NCBI RefSeq assembly: GCF_033100135.1
Contig: NZ_CP136920.1
Location: 310,001 to 374,000 of the forward strand
DNA length: 64,000 nucleotides
DNA from: Rubellicoccus peritrichatus
GTDB taxonomy: Bacteria > Verrucomicrobiota > Verrucomicrobiia > Opitutales > Cerasicoccaceae
Direction of reading: 5' to 3'
Positions 45,424 through 54,488 of this stretch are shown piece by piece. Each line of letters starts with the position of its first letter. Positions within the stretch are counted from its first letter, which is position 1. Position numbers and translations under genes: made by a program. The notes beneath the pieces were generated by a model that worked only from the letters and a program-made list of their open reading frames with translations, was not told the origin of the DNA and made no database searches.

Positions 45424-47079
45424 TCAAGGATTCGCTGGTGGCCCATCACCCGGAGCGTCCGGATCAAAGGTTCCCGTGTAGAGCCATTGCCAACTCCATA
45501 CGCCTGGAGTCACCTCGTAATAAAAGAATCCATCAAGGTCACGACCACTGTACATCCATCCTTTAGACGGAGGACCATAATGGTAGAACCAGATATCATA
45601 CTGATGTTCAGATCCTTCCCAAACGTACATCCAGCCAAGCTCGAAGTGATAAATCCAAGGATAGCCTCCAGCCCAGAAAAAGCCTAACCAGTGAGAATAA
45701 AGATGTGAGCCCGACTGTATGGTGTCTACATTAAAAATATTTCCTGGTGTTACTCTAATTGTAATCGGTTGAATCAATTCGCCAAACTCGTTAGTGACAG
45801 TTATCGTAATTGGAAAGTCTCCAAATTCATACGGAAAGCCTTTAACAAGAACAGAACCAGCCTGATTAAACTCTATTTCCATGCCAGCTGGGAGCTCGCC
45901 TTGATAGTCGAAACTAGTAGCCGCAAATTCAGGAATACTGAAATTCAACCTTTTATAGTCATGCTCATAACCTTTAAAATAAAGAACATCAAGCAAATCG
46001 GTTGCAAGTGGGGCGCTTGGCAAAACTGTAACTTCAAGTGGTAATTCACTTGTGCCAAAACTATTGGAAGCAACAACCTTGAAGATATAAGTTCCTGCTT
46101 CTGGCCATGGTCCTAAGATTTTAACTCCATACTCAGTCTCTACAATTTCCAATTCATGACCTAGTCCTACGACAGAGTAAGAAGCTTTTTCAAGATCGAC
46201 ATCATAGCTATTCGATCGTGGATGGCTAAAATGATAATCGGATACTTCAATATATTCATATTCGACTGCACTTGATGACTGCCTGATATAATCTGGAAAA
46301 TAATCAAGGTAGATGTCTGGCGCCTTGGATAAAACCCTGATTTTCATTTCAGCTTGAGATGACTCAAACGAAGTGCTGGTGGTGATCTTAATACTATATT
46401 CTCCCGGCTCAGATGCCTTACCTGTAGAATATAGATAATGGGTAAGATTTGGCCCAGCCCAGTCGTACTGGATAGGATTTTCAGCAAAAGTCCCAAACCA
46501 CATTCCTGGAGGGACATTGGTCAAATTCCACGTTATGGGCAAATCCACCACAGACCACTCTCTGTGCTCAGATCCGGGATGGTTTAAAGAGGATGGACTA
46601 ATCCATCCTTCCCAGCCAAACAGTGAATCAATCAAACGTTCCCCTTCATACATTGTAATCCAATCCGAATTATCGTCTCCCTTAAGTCCGTTTGCTTTTA
46701 ATCCGTATGCTCGAACTGATATTACAAAAGTCTCCGTATCTGATATCGCCCCTGCAGACAAAGTTGCAGTAACTATGTATTCTCCAACTTGCTGCAATTG
46801 CCCCACCAATCGCACCCTATTTTTGTCTAGATCAGTTGCACTAATACCAACAGGCAAACCAGTAATGTTCCAAGTCAAGTTAGAGGAAGCTGAACTACCA
46901 GTCACTCGTGCCTGTATGTCCCAGTAATGAGAATAATTGGACTGCGCCAAATCTCCTCCTAGTGGTAAAACGAGATCTCTCTTATCAAAGACGTCTATGG
47001 AAGTTACAGCACCTAAGAGGCATCCAGACAATAACCCACATAGCACAATGCATGTCTTAAACAGATGGCGAATATTCAT
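45424..47079 (-). CDS. Exported protein with four Ig-like (He_PIG-type) domains and an aromatic C-terminal domain
   Basis: 551 residues. N-terminal signal peptide (TCIVLCGLLSGCLLGAV). Four repeats of about 90 residues share a G-E-Y/T-x-I-x-V strand pattern (VGEYIVTATLS, PGEYSIKITTST, AGTYIFKVVASNSFG, FGDFPITITVTNEFG), the putative Ig (He_PIG) fold. The last 95 residues are rich in Trp, Tyr and Gly (GFFWAGGYPWIYHFELGWMY, KGWMYSG, WSWQWLYTG). This WIYH/GWMY domain recurs at the end of exported proteins in this group of bacteria and may attach or fold the protein outside the cell. Adhesion or glycan binding is inference. Confidence 0.75.
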   Translation of the reverse strand: MNIRHLFKTCIVLCGLLSGCLLGAVTSIDVFDKRDLVLPLGGDLAQSNYSHYWDIQARVTGSSASSNLTWNITGLPVGISATDLDKNRVRLVGQLQQVGEYIVTATLSAGAISDTETFVISVRAYGLKANGLKGDDNSDWITMYEGERLIDSLFGWEGWISPSSLNHPGSEHREWSVVDLPITWNLTNVPPGMWFGTFAENPIQYDWAGPNLTHYLYSTGKASEPGEYSIKITTSTSFESSQAEMKIRVLSKAPDIYLDYFPDYIRQSSSAVEYEYIEVSDYHFSHPRSNSYDVDLEKASYSVVGLGHELEIVETEYGVKILGPWPEAGTYIFKVVASNSFGTSELPLEVTVLPSAPLATDLLDVLYFKGYEHDYKRLNFSIPEFAATSFDYQGELPAGMEIEFNQAGSVLVKGFPYEFGDFPITITVTNEFGELIQPITIRVTPGNIFNVDTIQSGSHLYSHWLGFFWAGGYPWIYHFELGWMYVWEGSEHQYDIWFYHYGPPSKGWMYSGRDLDGFFYYEVTPGVWSWQWLYTGTFDPDAPGDGPPANP

Positions 47080-47656
47080 AAAACAAAAAATGGCTCTGAT
47101 CCTTATTGATCAAAAGACGTGAAATATTTCCGCGATCATCCCATCTGTCAAGACGCTTTGATACGGAAAGTTTTACTAATCACAGGAAGCAGAGCAGCTT
47201 CAGGGCTAAGAGACGGGCTTAGCGCGAGAACTGGATGTCGTTGCTGAAGGAGGTAATGACACCTTTCCAATCACTTCTGAGACATCATTAGTTTCAGCGG
47301 ACAATGCATTTAAATCTGATCATGCCCAGGCAATTGCAAATGACGGGCAATCAGTACGTCTTGATACTTAATTCGATTCCAAAGAAACCTCAGTCGAGAT
47401 TGATGACATTTCAATGGGATGGACTGACTTCTCGGTTGAAAGTGATGAGTTTTCGTTTGATGCAGCTGACATATCATCTAGAAGCAACTGTGATTCATTT
47501 TGGGGCAAATCACGCGTCAGTCAGAGCTACGCACGCGCAAGTCAGAGCATATTTGTCGGCCGAGAAAATGGCGAAAAATGCCTAATCCGAATCTACTTTT
47601 CTTCGAAATCCTCCCGTTGACAATTTCGCCGGAGACGGTTTCATTGTTTGGTTCTT
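47080..47656. other. Gene-poor stretch of 577 bases upstream of leuC
   Basis: Separates the Ig-like gene from leuC. It contains the broken reading frame at 47210-47620 described separately; otherwise no gene, hairpin or strong promoter was seen. Confidence 0.5.
47210..47620 (+). pseudogene. Possible degraded reading frame with one internal stop
   Basis: A plus-strand frame is open from 47210 to a TGA at 47618-47620 except for TAA at 47369-47371. The translation on both sides is acidic and protein-like (ELDVVAEGGNDTFPIT before the stop; SVEIDDISMGWTDFSVES after it). No family recognised and no good start is seen, so it may be a remnant gene or chance. Confidence 0.25.
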
Positions 47657-49081
47657 ATGGGAAAAAGCCTTTTTCAGAAAGTTTGGGACGATCACGCTAT
47701 TCGCACCCTGCCTAACGGGCAGACGCAGTTGTTTATTGGGACACACCTCATTCACGAGGTGACCAGCCCGCAGGCCTTTGGCATGTTACGTGATCTCGGT
47801 CTCGGCGTTCGCTACCCGAAGCGCACCTTCGCAACAGTTGACCACATCGTGCCAACCAACGAGATCAACGAGCCCTACAGTGACCCGCTCGCCCAGGCCA
47901 TGATCGAGGAGCTCCGCAAGAACACGGCCGAGCATGATATCACCTTTTTCGACACCAATACCGGGAAACAGGGTATTGTTCACGTAGTGGGCCCCGAACA
48001 GGGAATCACCCAGCCGGGAACCACCATCGCCTGTGGCGACAGTCATACCGCGACCCACGGAGCTTTCGGAGCCATCGCCTTCGGGATCGGCACCAGTCAG
48101 GTTCGCGAAGTGCTTGCCACGCAGACACTTGCCCTGGGCAAACTAAAGGTCCGCCGGATTGAAGTGAACGGCGAACTGCGCCCCGGTGTTTACGCCAAGG
48201 ACGTCGTTTTGCACATCATCCGCCTCCTGGGGGTCAATGGCGGCCTCGGCTATGCCTACGAATACGGCGGCAATGTCTTTGACAACTTCACGATGGAAGA
48301 GCGGATGACCGTCTGCAACATGTCAATCGAAGGCGGCGCACGTTGCGGCTACGTCAATCCCGATGAAACCACTTTCGAATACCTGAAAGGCCGCCCCTAC
48401 TCGCCTCAGGGCGAAGCATGGGATGCTGCGGTAGAAAAATGGCGCAGCTATGCCAGTGATGCCGATGCGGAATACGACGACGTCTTCCATATCCACGCCG
48501 AGGACATCAAGCCGACCGTAACCTGGGGCATCAATCCCGGGCAGGCCATTTTCATCGATGAAAACCTGCCCCTTTTGAACGAACTGGACTCAGCGGATCA
48601 AGGCACAGCCAATGAAGCCTACGAATACATGAAGCTGAAGGAGGGTGAAGCGATCAAAGGGACCAAGATCGATGTTGCCTTTATCGGCTCCTGCACCAAC
48701 GGCCGCCTGAGTGACCTCGAAGAAGTGGCCCAATTCGTCAAAGGGCGTAAAGTCTCTGAAAACGTCAAGGCGATAGTCGTCCCCGGTTCCCAGATTACCG
48801 CTCAGATCGCGATCGAAAAGGGCCTGGACAAGGTTTTCAGCGAAGCAGGTTTCGAGTGGCGGGAAGCCGGGTGCTCCATGTGCCTGGCCATGAATCCCGA
48901 TAAATTGATCGGAGATCAACTCTGCGCCAGCTCGTCAAACCGCAACTTCAAAGGCCGTCAAGGCAGCCCAACCGGGCGCACCCTGCTCATGAGCCCTGTC
49001 ATGGTCGCCGCAGCAGCCATTACCGGAGAAGTCTGTGATGCCCGTGAAGTGTTTGGCGTGACCGAACCTGCTCTGGCTTAG
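47657..49081 (+). CDS. leuC: 3-isopropylmalate dehydratase, large subunit
   Basis: 474 residues from ATG 47657. LeuC with LeuD isomerises 2-isopropylmalate to 3-isopropylmalate in leucine synthesis. The three [4Fe-4S] ligands are Cys346 (GSCTNGR), Cys406 and Cys409 ([11 protein letters not shown]). [12 protein letters not shown] and the N-terminus TLFDKVWDDH-like ([10 protein letters not shown]) are typical. A strong terminator follows, so it is transcribed separately from leuD. Confidence 0.96.
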   Translation: MGKSLFQKVWDDHAIRTLPNGQTQLFIGTHLIHEVTSPQAFGMLRDLGLGVRYPKRTFATVDHIVPTNEINEPYSDPLAQAMIEELRKNTAEHDITFFDTNTGKQGIVHVVGPEQGITQPGTTIACGDSHTATHGAFGAIAFGIGTSQVREVLATQTLALGKLKVRRIEVNGELRPGVYAKDVVLHIIRLLGVNGGLGYAYEYGGNVFDNFTMEERMTVCNMSIEGGARCGYVNPDETTFEYLKGRPYSPQGEAWDAAVEKWRSYASDADAEYDDVFHIHAEDIKPTVTWGINPGQAIFIDENLPLLNELDSADQGTANEAYEYMKLKEGEAIKGTKIDVAFIGSCTNGRLSDLEEVAQFVKGRKVSENVKAIVVPGSQITAQIAIEKGLDKVFSEAGFEWREAGCSMCLAMNPDKLIGDQLCASSSNRNFKGRQGSPTGRTLLMSPVMVAAAAITGEVCDAREVFGVTEPALA

Positions 49082-49114
49082 GCTTCAGGATCAGAATTAG
49101 AATTTGCCACAGAG

Positions 49115-49146
49115 AACACTGAGAGTACGACTTTCAGTGTTTTTTT
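49115..49146 (+). terminator. Intrinsic terminator after leuC
   Basis: AACACTGA (49115-49122) pairs with TCAGTGTT (49134-49141), followed by a run of T residues to 49146. Confidence 0.8.
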
Positions 49147-49272
49147 GTGCCTTTTGTTGCAAAAACATACCTAATGGAGAAGAATTAATGGGCTTAATCC
49201 TTGGAGGAGACACCCTAAGCTGCAGATGAAGTAATCTTCATCGTAGCCTAAAATGATTGCCCTGGGAATAAA

Positions 49273-49983
49273 ATGCTCCTAGATATCTCCTCCTATCAGA
49301 TGAGACACTCACTTACTACACTCAAGGCCCTCTCGTTGGGATCTCTCTTTTGCCTAAGCAATGCGCAAGCTGCATTGGTCGGCTATTGGAATATGGACTC
49401 CAATCTTGTAGCTGGCAAACTACCAGCCAATGCAGGCAGCCAGGCGGGAACCATCACTTCAAATTATGAAGAATTCGCCGTCGGTTTTGAGGCTGGCATT
49501 GATGCGGACATAACAGGGACGACAGAGAATATCATTGGGGTATCCTCTCCCAATCGCTCTGTTGGGTTTTATCACCTGGGAGTCGCTTTTGCAGATGGTG
49601 CCTTCGTCATGAACAATTTCGACTTCACAGGCCTGAGTGACGGTTCCATCTCTTTTGCCGTGCGCGGAGAAAACTTTTTTACTTGGGACACGAATCTCGA
49701 TGTCGATTACCGCGTGAACAACGGTAGCTGGGTCGACATTGCCGAAGGTCTTGTCTATTCCCCAGGCTTTAATGTGGCCAACATCGATTTTGGAGCAGCA
49801 TTGGACGGAGTAAGCGATGTTGACCTTCGCATCCGCACCACCTCATGGCTCAGTATTTCCGGCTTTCTGGATATTGATAATATTCAGGTCAATGCGGTGC
49901 CGGAACCAGCGGCCTACGCCGCATTGTTCGGCCTTACTGGTCTCGCTTTAGCAGTCTATCGCAAGCGCTCAAAGCAGGCTTAA
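49273..49983 (+). CDS. PEP-CTERM exported protein
   Basis: 236 residues from ATG 49273; the ATG at 49300 (MRHSLTTLKALSLG) gives a cleaner signal peptide. The middle is beta-rich (VGYWNMDSNLVAG, DVDLRIRTTSWLSISGFLDIDNIQV), as in jelly-roll sugar-binding folds. The tail is VPEPAAYAALFGLTGLALAVYRKRS, a standard PEP-CTERM signal. The last four bases overlap the convergent DUF1223 gene. Confidence 0.82.
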   Translation: MLLDISSYQMRHSLTTLKALSLGSLFCLSNAQAALVGYWNMDSNLVAGKLPANAGSQAGTITSNYEEFAVGFEAGIDADITGTTENIIGVSSPNRSVGFYHLGVAFADGAFVMNNFDFTGLSDGSISFAVRGENFFTWDTNLDVDYRVNNGSWVDIAEGLVYSPGFNVANIDFGAALDGVSDVDLRIRTTSWLSISGFLDIDNIQVNAVPEPAAYAALFGLTGLALAVYRKRSKQA

Positions 49984-50738
49984 CCCTTGGCCGAGCTGGC
50001 AGCTTCGGACAACCAACCACCTGTGGCCTGAATTGGCTTCTGCGATCCTTTACGGCTCACCCAAATGGCAAGGGCCTGGCGTTCGCTGTCATTGATAGCA
50101 CCTTGCGGAATAGTAAGTTCCCATTTCCCGTCCGAACTCTGCCCCGTCTGGTGCTCCAGCACGGTAAAGCTCTGATTCAACAAGCGCCCTCTGTTCTCTC
50201 CGCGGGCCACCTTTGTTTCCAAATCAATCCCAAGGACCGCAATATTCAGGACCAAAGGCCCTTTTGCATGGCCAGAAAAGTCAGCCGTAAGCTGATTGCC
50301 TTTCAAAGTCGCAGTCAGCCTGCCATCCGCTTTTGTTGAAGGCAGCTTGAGTCCTTTGCGTTGAAAGAAGCCCCGCCATTCCTTGCCATCAACAACAAAT
50401 CCGGGTGTATAGACCGAATTAATGGCATCAGTCCTGCGATACGCATATTGGCGCTCGGTGTTCTCACTATTGGCATATGGATCCTTCCAGCCCAGACGAT
50501 CCCAATAATCAACATGCCAGACGACCGGAACCACGCCTGTCCATAGCCGTGAGTCGCCCTCCAGCTGATTAATCCAACGCTCAGCTGGAGGGCAACTACT
50601 ACAACCCTGGGAAGTGAAAAGCTCCACCAGGGCCACCTGCTGCTCTCCTGAATCAAAAGTAACGGGCTCAGCGGCCCTTATTGGCAAATTTGAGGCGATC
50701 AGGATCACCGTTAAAATCGAAAAGGCTTTCAGTTTCAT
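49980..50738 (-). CDS. Exported DUF1223 thioredoxin-like protein
   Basis: 252 residues. Signal peptide MKLKAFSILTVILIASNLPIRA. FTSQGCSSCPPAERWINQL (Cys46, Cys49) is the CxxC of the DUF1223 family, followed by VVWHVDYWDRLGWKDPYA and RRTDAINSVYTPGFVVDG. The fold is thioredoxin-like; biochemical role not known. It sits between leuC and leuD on the opposite strand. Confidence 0.85.
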   Translation of the reverse strand: MKLKAFSILTVILIASNLPIRAAEPVTFDSGEQQVALVELFTSQGCSSCPPAERWINQLEGDSRLWTGVVPVVWHVDYWDRLGWKDPYANSENTERQYAYRRTDAINSVYTPGFVVDGKEWRGFFQRKGLKLPSTKADGRLTATLKGNQLTADFSGHAKGPLVLNIAVLGIDLETKVARGENRGRLLNQSFTVLEHQTGQSSDGKWELTIPQGAINDSERQALAIWVSRKGSQKPIQATGGWLSEAASSAKG

Positions 50739-50912
50739 ATGCCATATTTGGTCGGACTCTATTGCCTATACTGACAAAGCTTCAGCTGATCCCCCTGACA
50801 TTCACCGAATATTTACAAGCCGCAAAGGTCCTTTCACGACTCATAATAATCGCTTAGCGTCATACGCGTTTTGGTTTGCCTAATAGAGCAAGCCTCCAAT
50901 GATTACCCGGCT

Positions 50913-51512
50913 ATGGCATTGGAAAAAATCACTCAGGTAAGCGGCAGGGCAGTCCCCGTGCCCGGCGATGATGTGGATACAGATCGTATTATCCCAGCGC
51001 GTTTCATGAAGTGCGTCACCTTCGACGGACTTGGGCAGTATGCTTTTTATGATGAACGGTTTGACGCTGATGGTAACCCCAAACAGCACCCATTGAACAT
51101 GGACGAATTCCAGGACGCATCGATCATGCTGGTTGGTTCGAATTTTGGATGCGGAAGCTCACGTGAGCACGCCCCACAGGCTCTTCACAAATATGGTGTC
51201 CGCGCAATCATCGGGCTCAGCTTTGCCGAGATCTTTTTTGGTAATGCCACCACACTCGGCATCCCCTGCGTCGAAGTCAGCCAAAAGGTTCTCCACACAT
51301 TAACCCAGGAAGTAGAGTCCAACCCAACTCTTGAGGTTACAATCGACGTCGAGAACAAGAAAATCACCGTAGATGAGAACACTTTCCCTGCCGAAATAGC
51401 AGAAAGTGCCCGCGAAGGACTAATCGAAGGTCAATGGGACCCGATTTCCCTGCTGCTCAACGATCCCGAAGACATAGACGCAGTCGCAAAAAAGCTCCAC
51501 TACGTGGGGTGA
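50913..51512 (+). CDS. leuD: 3-isopropylmalate dehydratase, small subunit
   Basis: 199 residues from ATG 50913 (MALEKITQVSGR); an upstream frame to 50871 adds 14 residues not seen in LeuD. Motifs GDDVDTDRIIPARFMK and GSNFGCGSSREHAPQAL are the swivelling domain of aconitase-like small subunits. Works with LeuC. Two unrelated genes separate it from leuC. Confidence 0.95.
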   Translation: MALEKITQVSGRAVPVPGDDVDTDRIIPARFMKCVTFDGLGQYAFYDERFDADGNPKQHPLNMDEFQDASIMLVGSNFGCGSSREHAPQALHKYGVRAIIGLSFAEIFFGNATTLGIPCVEVSQKVLHTLTQEVESNPTLEVTIDVENKKITVDENTFPAEIAESAREGLIEGQWDPISLLLNDPEDIDAVAKKLHYVG

Positions 51513-51526
51513 AGTTATAGCGCAAT

Positions 51527-51550
51527 CAAAGAAGCACTTTGTGCTCTTTG
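51527..51550 (+). terminator. Terminator-like hairpin after leuD
   Basis: CAAAGAAGCAC (51527-51537) pairs with GTGCTCTTTG (51541-51550) with one bulged A, followed by a weak T tract (GTTTATG). Confidence 0.5.
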
Positions 51551-51579
51551 GTTTATGTCAGACAAATTGAATACTGCGC

Positions 51580-54072
51580 ATGGACGGCCCGCAGCTTAAC
51601 TCCCTGTCGATAGATCCGGAAGGTAAACCGTTATCCTTTCGAGTCTTACTACCACCTAAGCTCGATGGTCGTAACACAATACCAACTAAGATTGAAGCCG
51701 CGATAGGCGGAGAAAATCTTCCGCTTGAGCGACTCTCGAAAACGGAACCTTACTGGCTCGATCCACCACACTTTCTCGCAGCCATGCTATTGGAGAACTG
51801 GTGCCAGGGAAAGCTGGCCAGTATTCTGATGCTGACGCAGGATCAGCTCAGGCAACTCCTCCAACCCCTGGAAGGGCGACCTGCTATTTTCTCTGTTCGT
51901 GATCCCAAGAAACCGCTGCCCTGGCAGGACGGAAAGCTTCCTGGTGTGCACGAATATCTCGTCACACCAAAGAAAGAAGAGCCCAAACCGAAGGCAGCTC
52001 CCAAAAAGAAGAAAACTGAAAGCATAGCTTCGCGATCACGCGATATGGATCTCTCACCCATGGAGGTCGATGGTTCAACCCATTTCATCGCGATCACCCT
52101 GCCCTCTCGTGAAAGTTCATCTTATCAGGAAGCACTTGATCTGGTTAAGGACGGCGGCTTTCGACTTGAACCCTCAAACCGCAAATGGTGGTTACGCGAC
52201 CAGCACAAAACATTACAATTTCTCTCAGAACATTGGGATCATTTAGAGAATCGCTATCGCGCAAGATTCACAAAAAACTTCCAACAACGCACCGCCAAGA
52301 TTCGTCGCGCTGGCATTGCTTTCAAAGCAGAAGAAAAGCATGACGGCTTCGATGTCGAACTGAGACTCGAATCACCCGGCATTGCCAATGAACGTTTCTC
52401 GGAAGCCATCGCCAAAGGGCAGGCTTACCTCACGGAAGGAGATAATGTCATCCTGGTCGAAAGTGCGAAGTTGAATCGCTTTGCCGAAGCCACTCGAAAA
52501 ATCAGTGGTGACGAACAAGCGGCACCAACACCAAAGTTTCAACGACGCTTAGCTCATGCGGAGCTTGCCTCTGCAACCGAAGCCCTCGAACCGCTTGACC
52601 TTGCCGAACAAGCACCGGAAGAATGGCAACGTCGCAGCTCGGCCCTTCGCGATCTATCCGGGCTCGAATCAGCGCCGATCCCTAAGGAGCTAGCCGAACG
52701 TCTTCGTCCTTATCAACGTATTGGCGCCTCATGGCTCTGGCATCTTTACCGTAACGGCCTTGGTGGTATCCTTGCGGATGAAATGGGTTTGGGGAAAACA
52801 GTTCAAGCCTTGGCTGTGATGGCTAGTATCCAATCAAGCAGTAAGGAGAAGCAACCTTGCCTCATCGTTTGCCCGGCCGGACTGGTTGAAAACTGGCGAC
52901 GTGAAGCCATGGCCTTTACGCCCTGGCTCAAGACTTTCGTCCACCACGGAACAAAGCGACTAGACAGTTATGAACAAGCCGCCGACTATGATCTGATAAT
53001 CACGTCTTACGGAACTCTGACTCGCGATGCAGCTTTGTTTCACAAAGTTGCATTTACTGGCGCATTTGGCGATGAAGCACAGCATGTTAAAAACCGGCAA
53101 ACGCGAAATGCAAAAGCTCTGCGAGGTCTGAATGCAAAGCGTCGATTTTTGCTAACTGGCACACCGGTAGAAAACAGTCTTGATGATTTGCGCTCACTCT
53201 TTGAATTCATCTTGCCGGGTTACCTTAAAAAGCCTTTGCCAAACCTCAGCCGTGACGAACGCGACTGGCAAAACAAACGTCTCCGCGAACGTGCAGCGCC
53301 TTATATTCTAAGACGTTCCAAGAAAAGCGTCGCCCCTGAGCTCCCGGATAAAATCGAGCAAACCATCTACTGCGAGCTTGGTCCAAAGCAGCAGAACTTC
53401 TACCGCAACGTCGAGCAAACCGCACGCCGCGAAGTCTTTGAGCTGGAAATGGCAAAGGCATCAGAAGGTCGTCTCCGTATTGCCGCCTTCAAGGAGTTAC
53501 TGCGCTTACGACAGGCCTGCATTGACCCTCGTCTGATCGATGAAAAAGAAGATGCCGCGCACTCAGCAAAGCTCGGAGCCTTCAGGGAAATCATGGAAGA
53601 AGCATTGGACGGCGGACATCGCATACTTGTCTTTTCCCAGTTCACCTCCGCCCTGGCACTCCTGAAAAAGGAACTCCAGACACAGGAACTTCCTTTCCTT
53701 TATCTTGATGGTAAGACCAAAAATCGGGCCGCCCTTTGCCAGCAGTTTAACGAAGATGATGAAATCCCGGTCTTTCTGATTTCACTAAAGGCAGGTGGGG
53801 TTGGACTAAACCTGACGGGTGCTGACACCGTCATTCATTATGACCCATGGTGGAATCCGGCAGTCGAAGCCCAGGCAACAGACCGCGCCCATCGTATTGG
53901 CCAAACACGCGTTGTCACAAGCTACAAACTCATTTGTTCCGAGACAGTTGAGGAACGCGTCCTTGCCTTGCAACAATCCAAATCTGCCCTCCTTCGCGAT
54001 GTGTTTGAAGCCAGTGATGTTGCCAACGCCAAGATCGGACTGGACGACCTGAAGTCGCTGCTGGGGGAGTAA
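51580..54072 (+). CDS. SNF2-family ATPase/DNA translocase
   Basis: 830 residues. N-terminal 380 residues are a divergent, charged region. The Snf2 core has ADEMGLGKT (motif I, Lys406), TSYGTLTRD (motif Ia), DEAQH (motif II at 498-501, DEAQ not DEAH), FLLTGTPVENSLDDLRS (motif III), HRILVFSQFTSAL (motif IV), LISLKAGGVGLNLTGADTVIHYDPWWNP (motif V) and ATDRAHRIGQTR (motif VI). Such proteins use ATP to move along duplex DNA and displace bound protein; bacterial members include RapA and HepA. No nuclease or zinc domain is fused. Confidence 0.92.
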   Translation: MDGPQLNSLSIDPEGKPLSFRVLLPPKLDGRNTIPTKIEAAIGGENLPLERLSKTEPYWLDPPHFLAAMLLENWCQGKLASILMLTQDQLRQLLQPLEGRPAIFSVRDPKKPLPWQDGKLPGVHEYLVTPKKEEPKPKAAPKKKKTESIASRSRDMDLSPMEVDGSTHFIAITLPSRESSSYQEALDLVKDGGFRLEPSNRKWWLRDQHKTLQFLSEHWDHLENRYRARFTKNFQQRTAKIRRAGIAFKAEEKHDGFDVELRLESPGIANERFSEAIAKGQAYLTEGDNVILVESAKLNRFAEATRKISGDEQAAPTPKFQRRLAHAELASATEALEPLDLAEQAPEEWQRRSSALRDLSGLESAPIPKELAERLRPYQRIGASWLWHLYRNGLGGILADEMGLGKTVQALAVMASIQSSSKEKQPCLIVCPAGLVENWRREAMAFTPWLKTFVHHGTKRLDSYEQAADYDLIITSYGTLTRDAALFHKVAFTGAFGDEAQHVKNRQTRNAKALRGLNAKRRFLLTGTPVENSLDDLRSLFEFILPGYLKKPLPNLSRDERDWQNKRLRERAAPYILRRSKKSVAPELPDKIEQTIYCELGPKQQNFYRNVEQTARREVFELEMAKASEGRLRIAAFKELLRLRQACIDPRLIDEKEDAAHSAKLGAFREIMEEALDGGHRILVFSQFTSALALLKKELQTQELPFLYLDGKTKNRAALCQQFNEDDEIPVFLISLKAGGVGLNLTGADTVIHYDPWWNPAVEAQATDRAHRIGQTRVVTSYKLICSETVEERVLALQQSKSALLRDVFEASDVANAKIGLDDLKSLLGE

Positions 54073-54192
54073 GAGAAACGACTGGCAATATGGCCAGGAT
54101 CACAACATGAAAGCCATGTAATCACTTAAAGAGATGGCTCAGCTTGAAAAGATCCATGTGATGAAAGAACTCTAACATGGCCTTAACTAACT

Positions 54193-54220
54193 CGAAAAAA
54201 CTATTTTCGTTTCCGAAAAT
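54193..54220 (-). terminator. Intrinsic terminator for the small membrane protein gene
   Basis: On the minus strand ATTTTCG (54220-54214) pairs with CGAAAAT (54209-54203) around a GAAA loop, followed by AG and six T (54200-54195). It overlaps the stop codon of the 54201-54398 gene. Confidence 0.75.
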
Positions 54221-54398
54221 ATGAATTCAGGCTAAATACTAAAAACAAGCCTAAAGACATAAGAGAAAAACGAAGAATAATATTCCATAGGTACAAGCTC
54301 TTCCCTTCAACCATTTCAAAAATGACATGTAAGGCAATATAAACAAATGCCAGGAACACAGAGTCACGTAAAATCCCGACAGTAACTGATACTCTCAT
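54201..54398 (-). CDS. Small membrane protein, two helices
   Basis: 65 residues: SVFLAFVYIALHVIFEMVE and LWNIILRFSLMSLGLFLVFSL are membrane helices, with a basic C-terminus YFRKRK. No known family. The terminator that overlaps its stop codon is good evidence that the gene is real and separately transcribed. It sits between the Snf2 gene and the RND efflux pair. Confidence 0.6.
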   Translation of the reverse strand: MRVSVTVGILRDSVFLAFVYIALHVIFEMVEGKSLYLWNIILRFSLMSLGLFLVFSLNSYFRKRK

Positions 54399-54488
54399 GT
54401 CGTTAATACTCCTATTTCATAGCCTCCTCTGCAGTTTAGCAAAGGTAAAAAATTGGAACGCTGATCAAATCCAGAATAAGTCTCTTCC

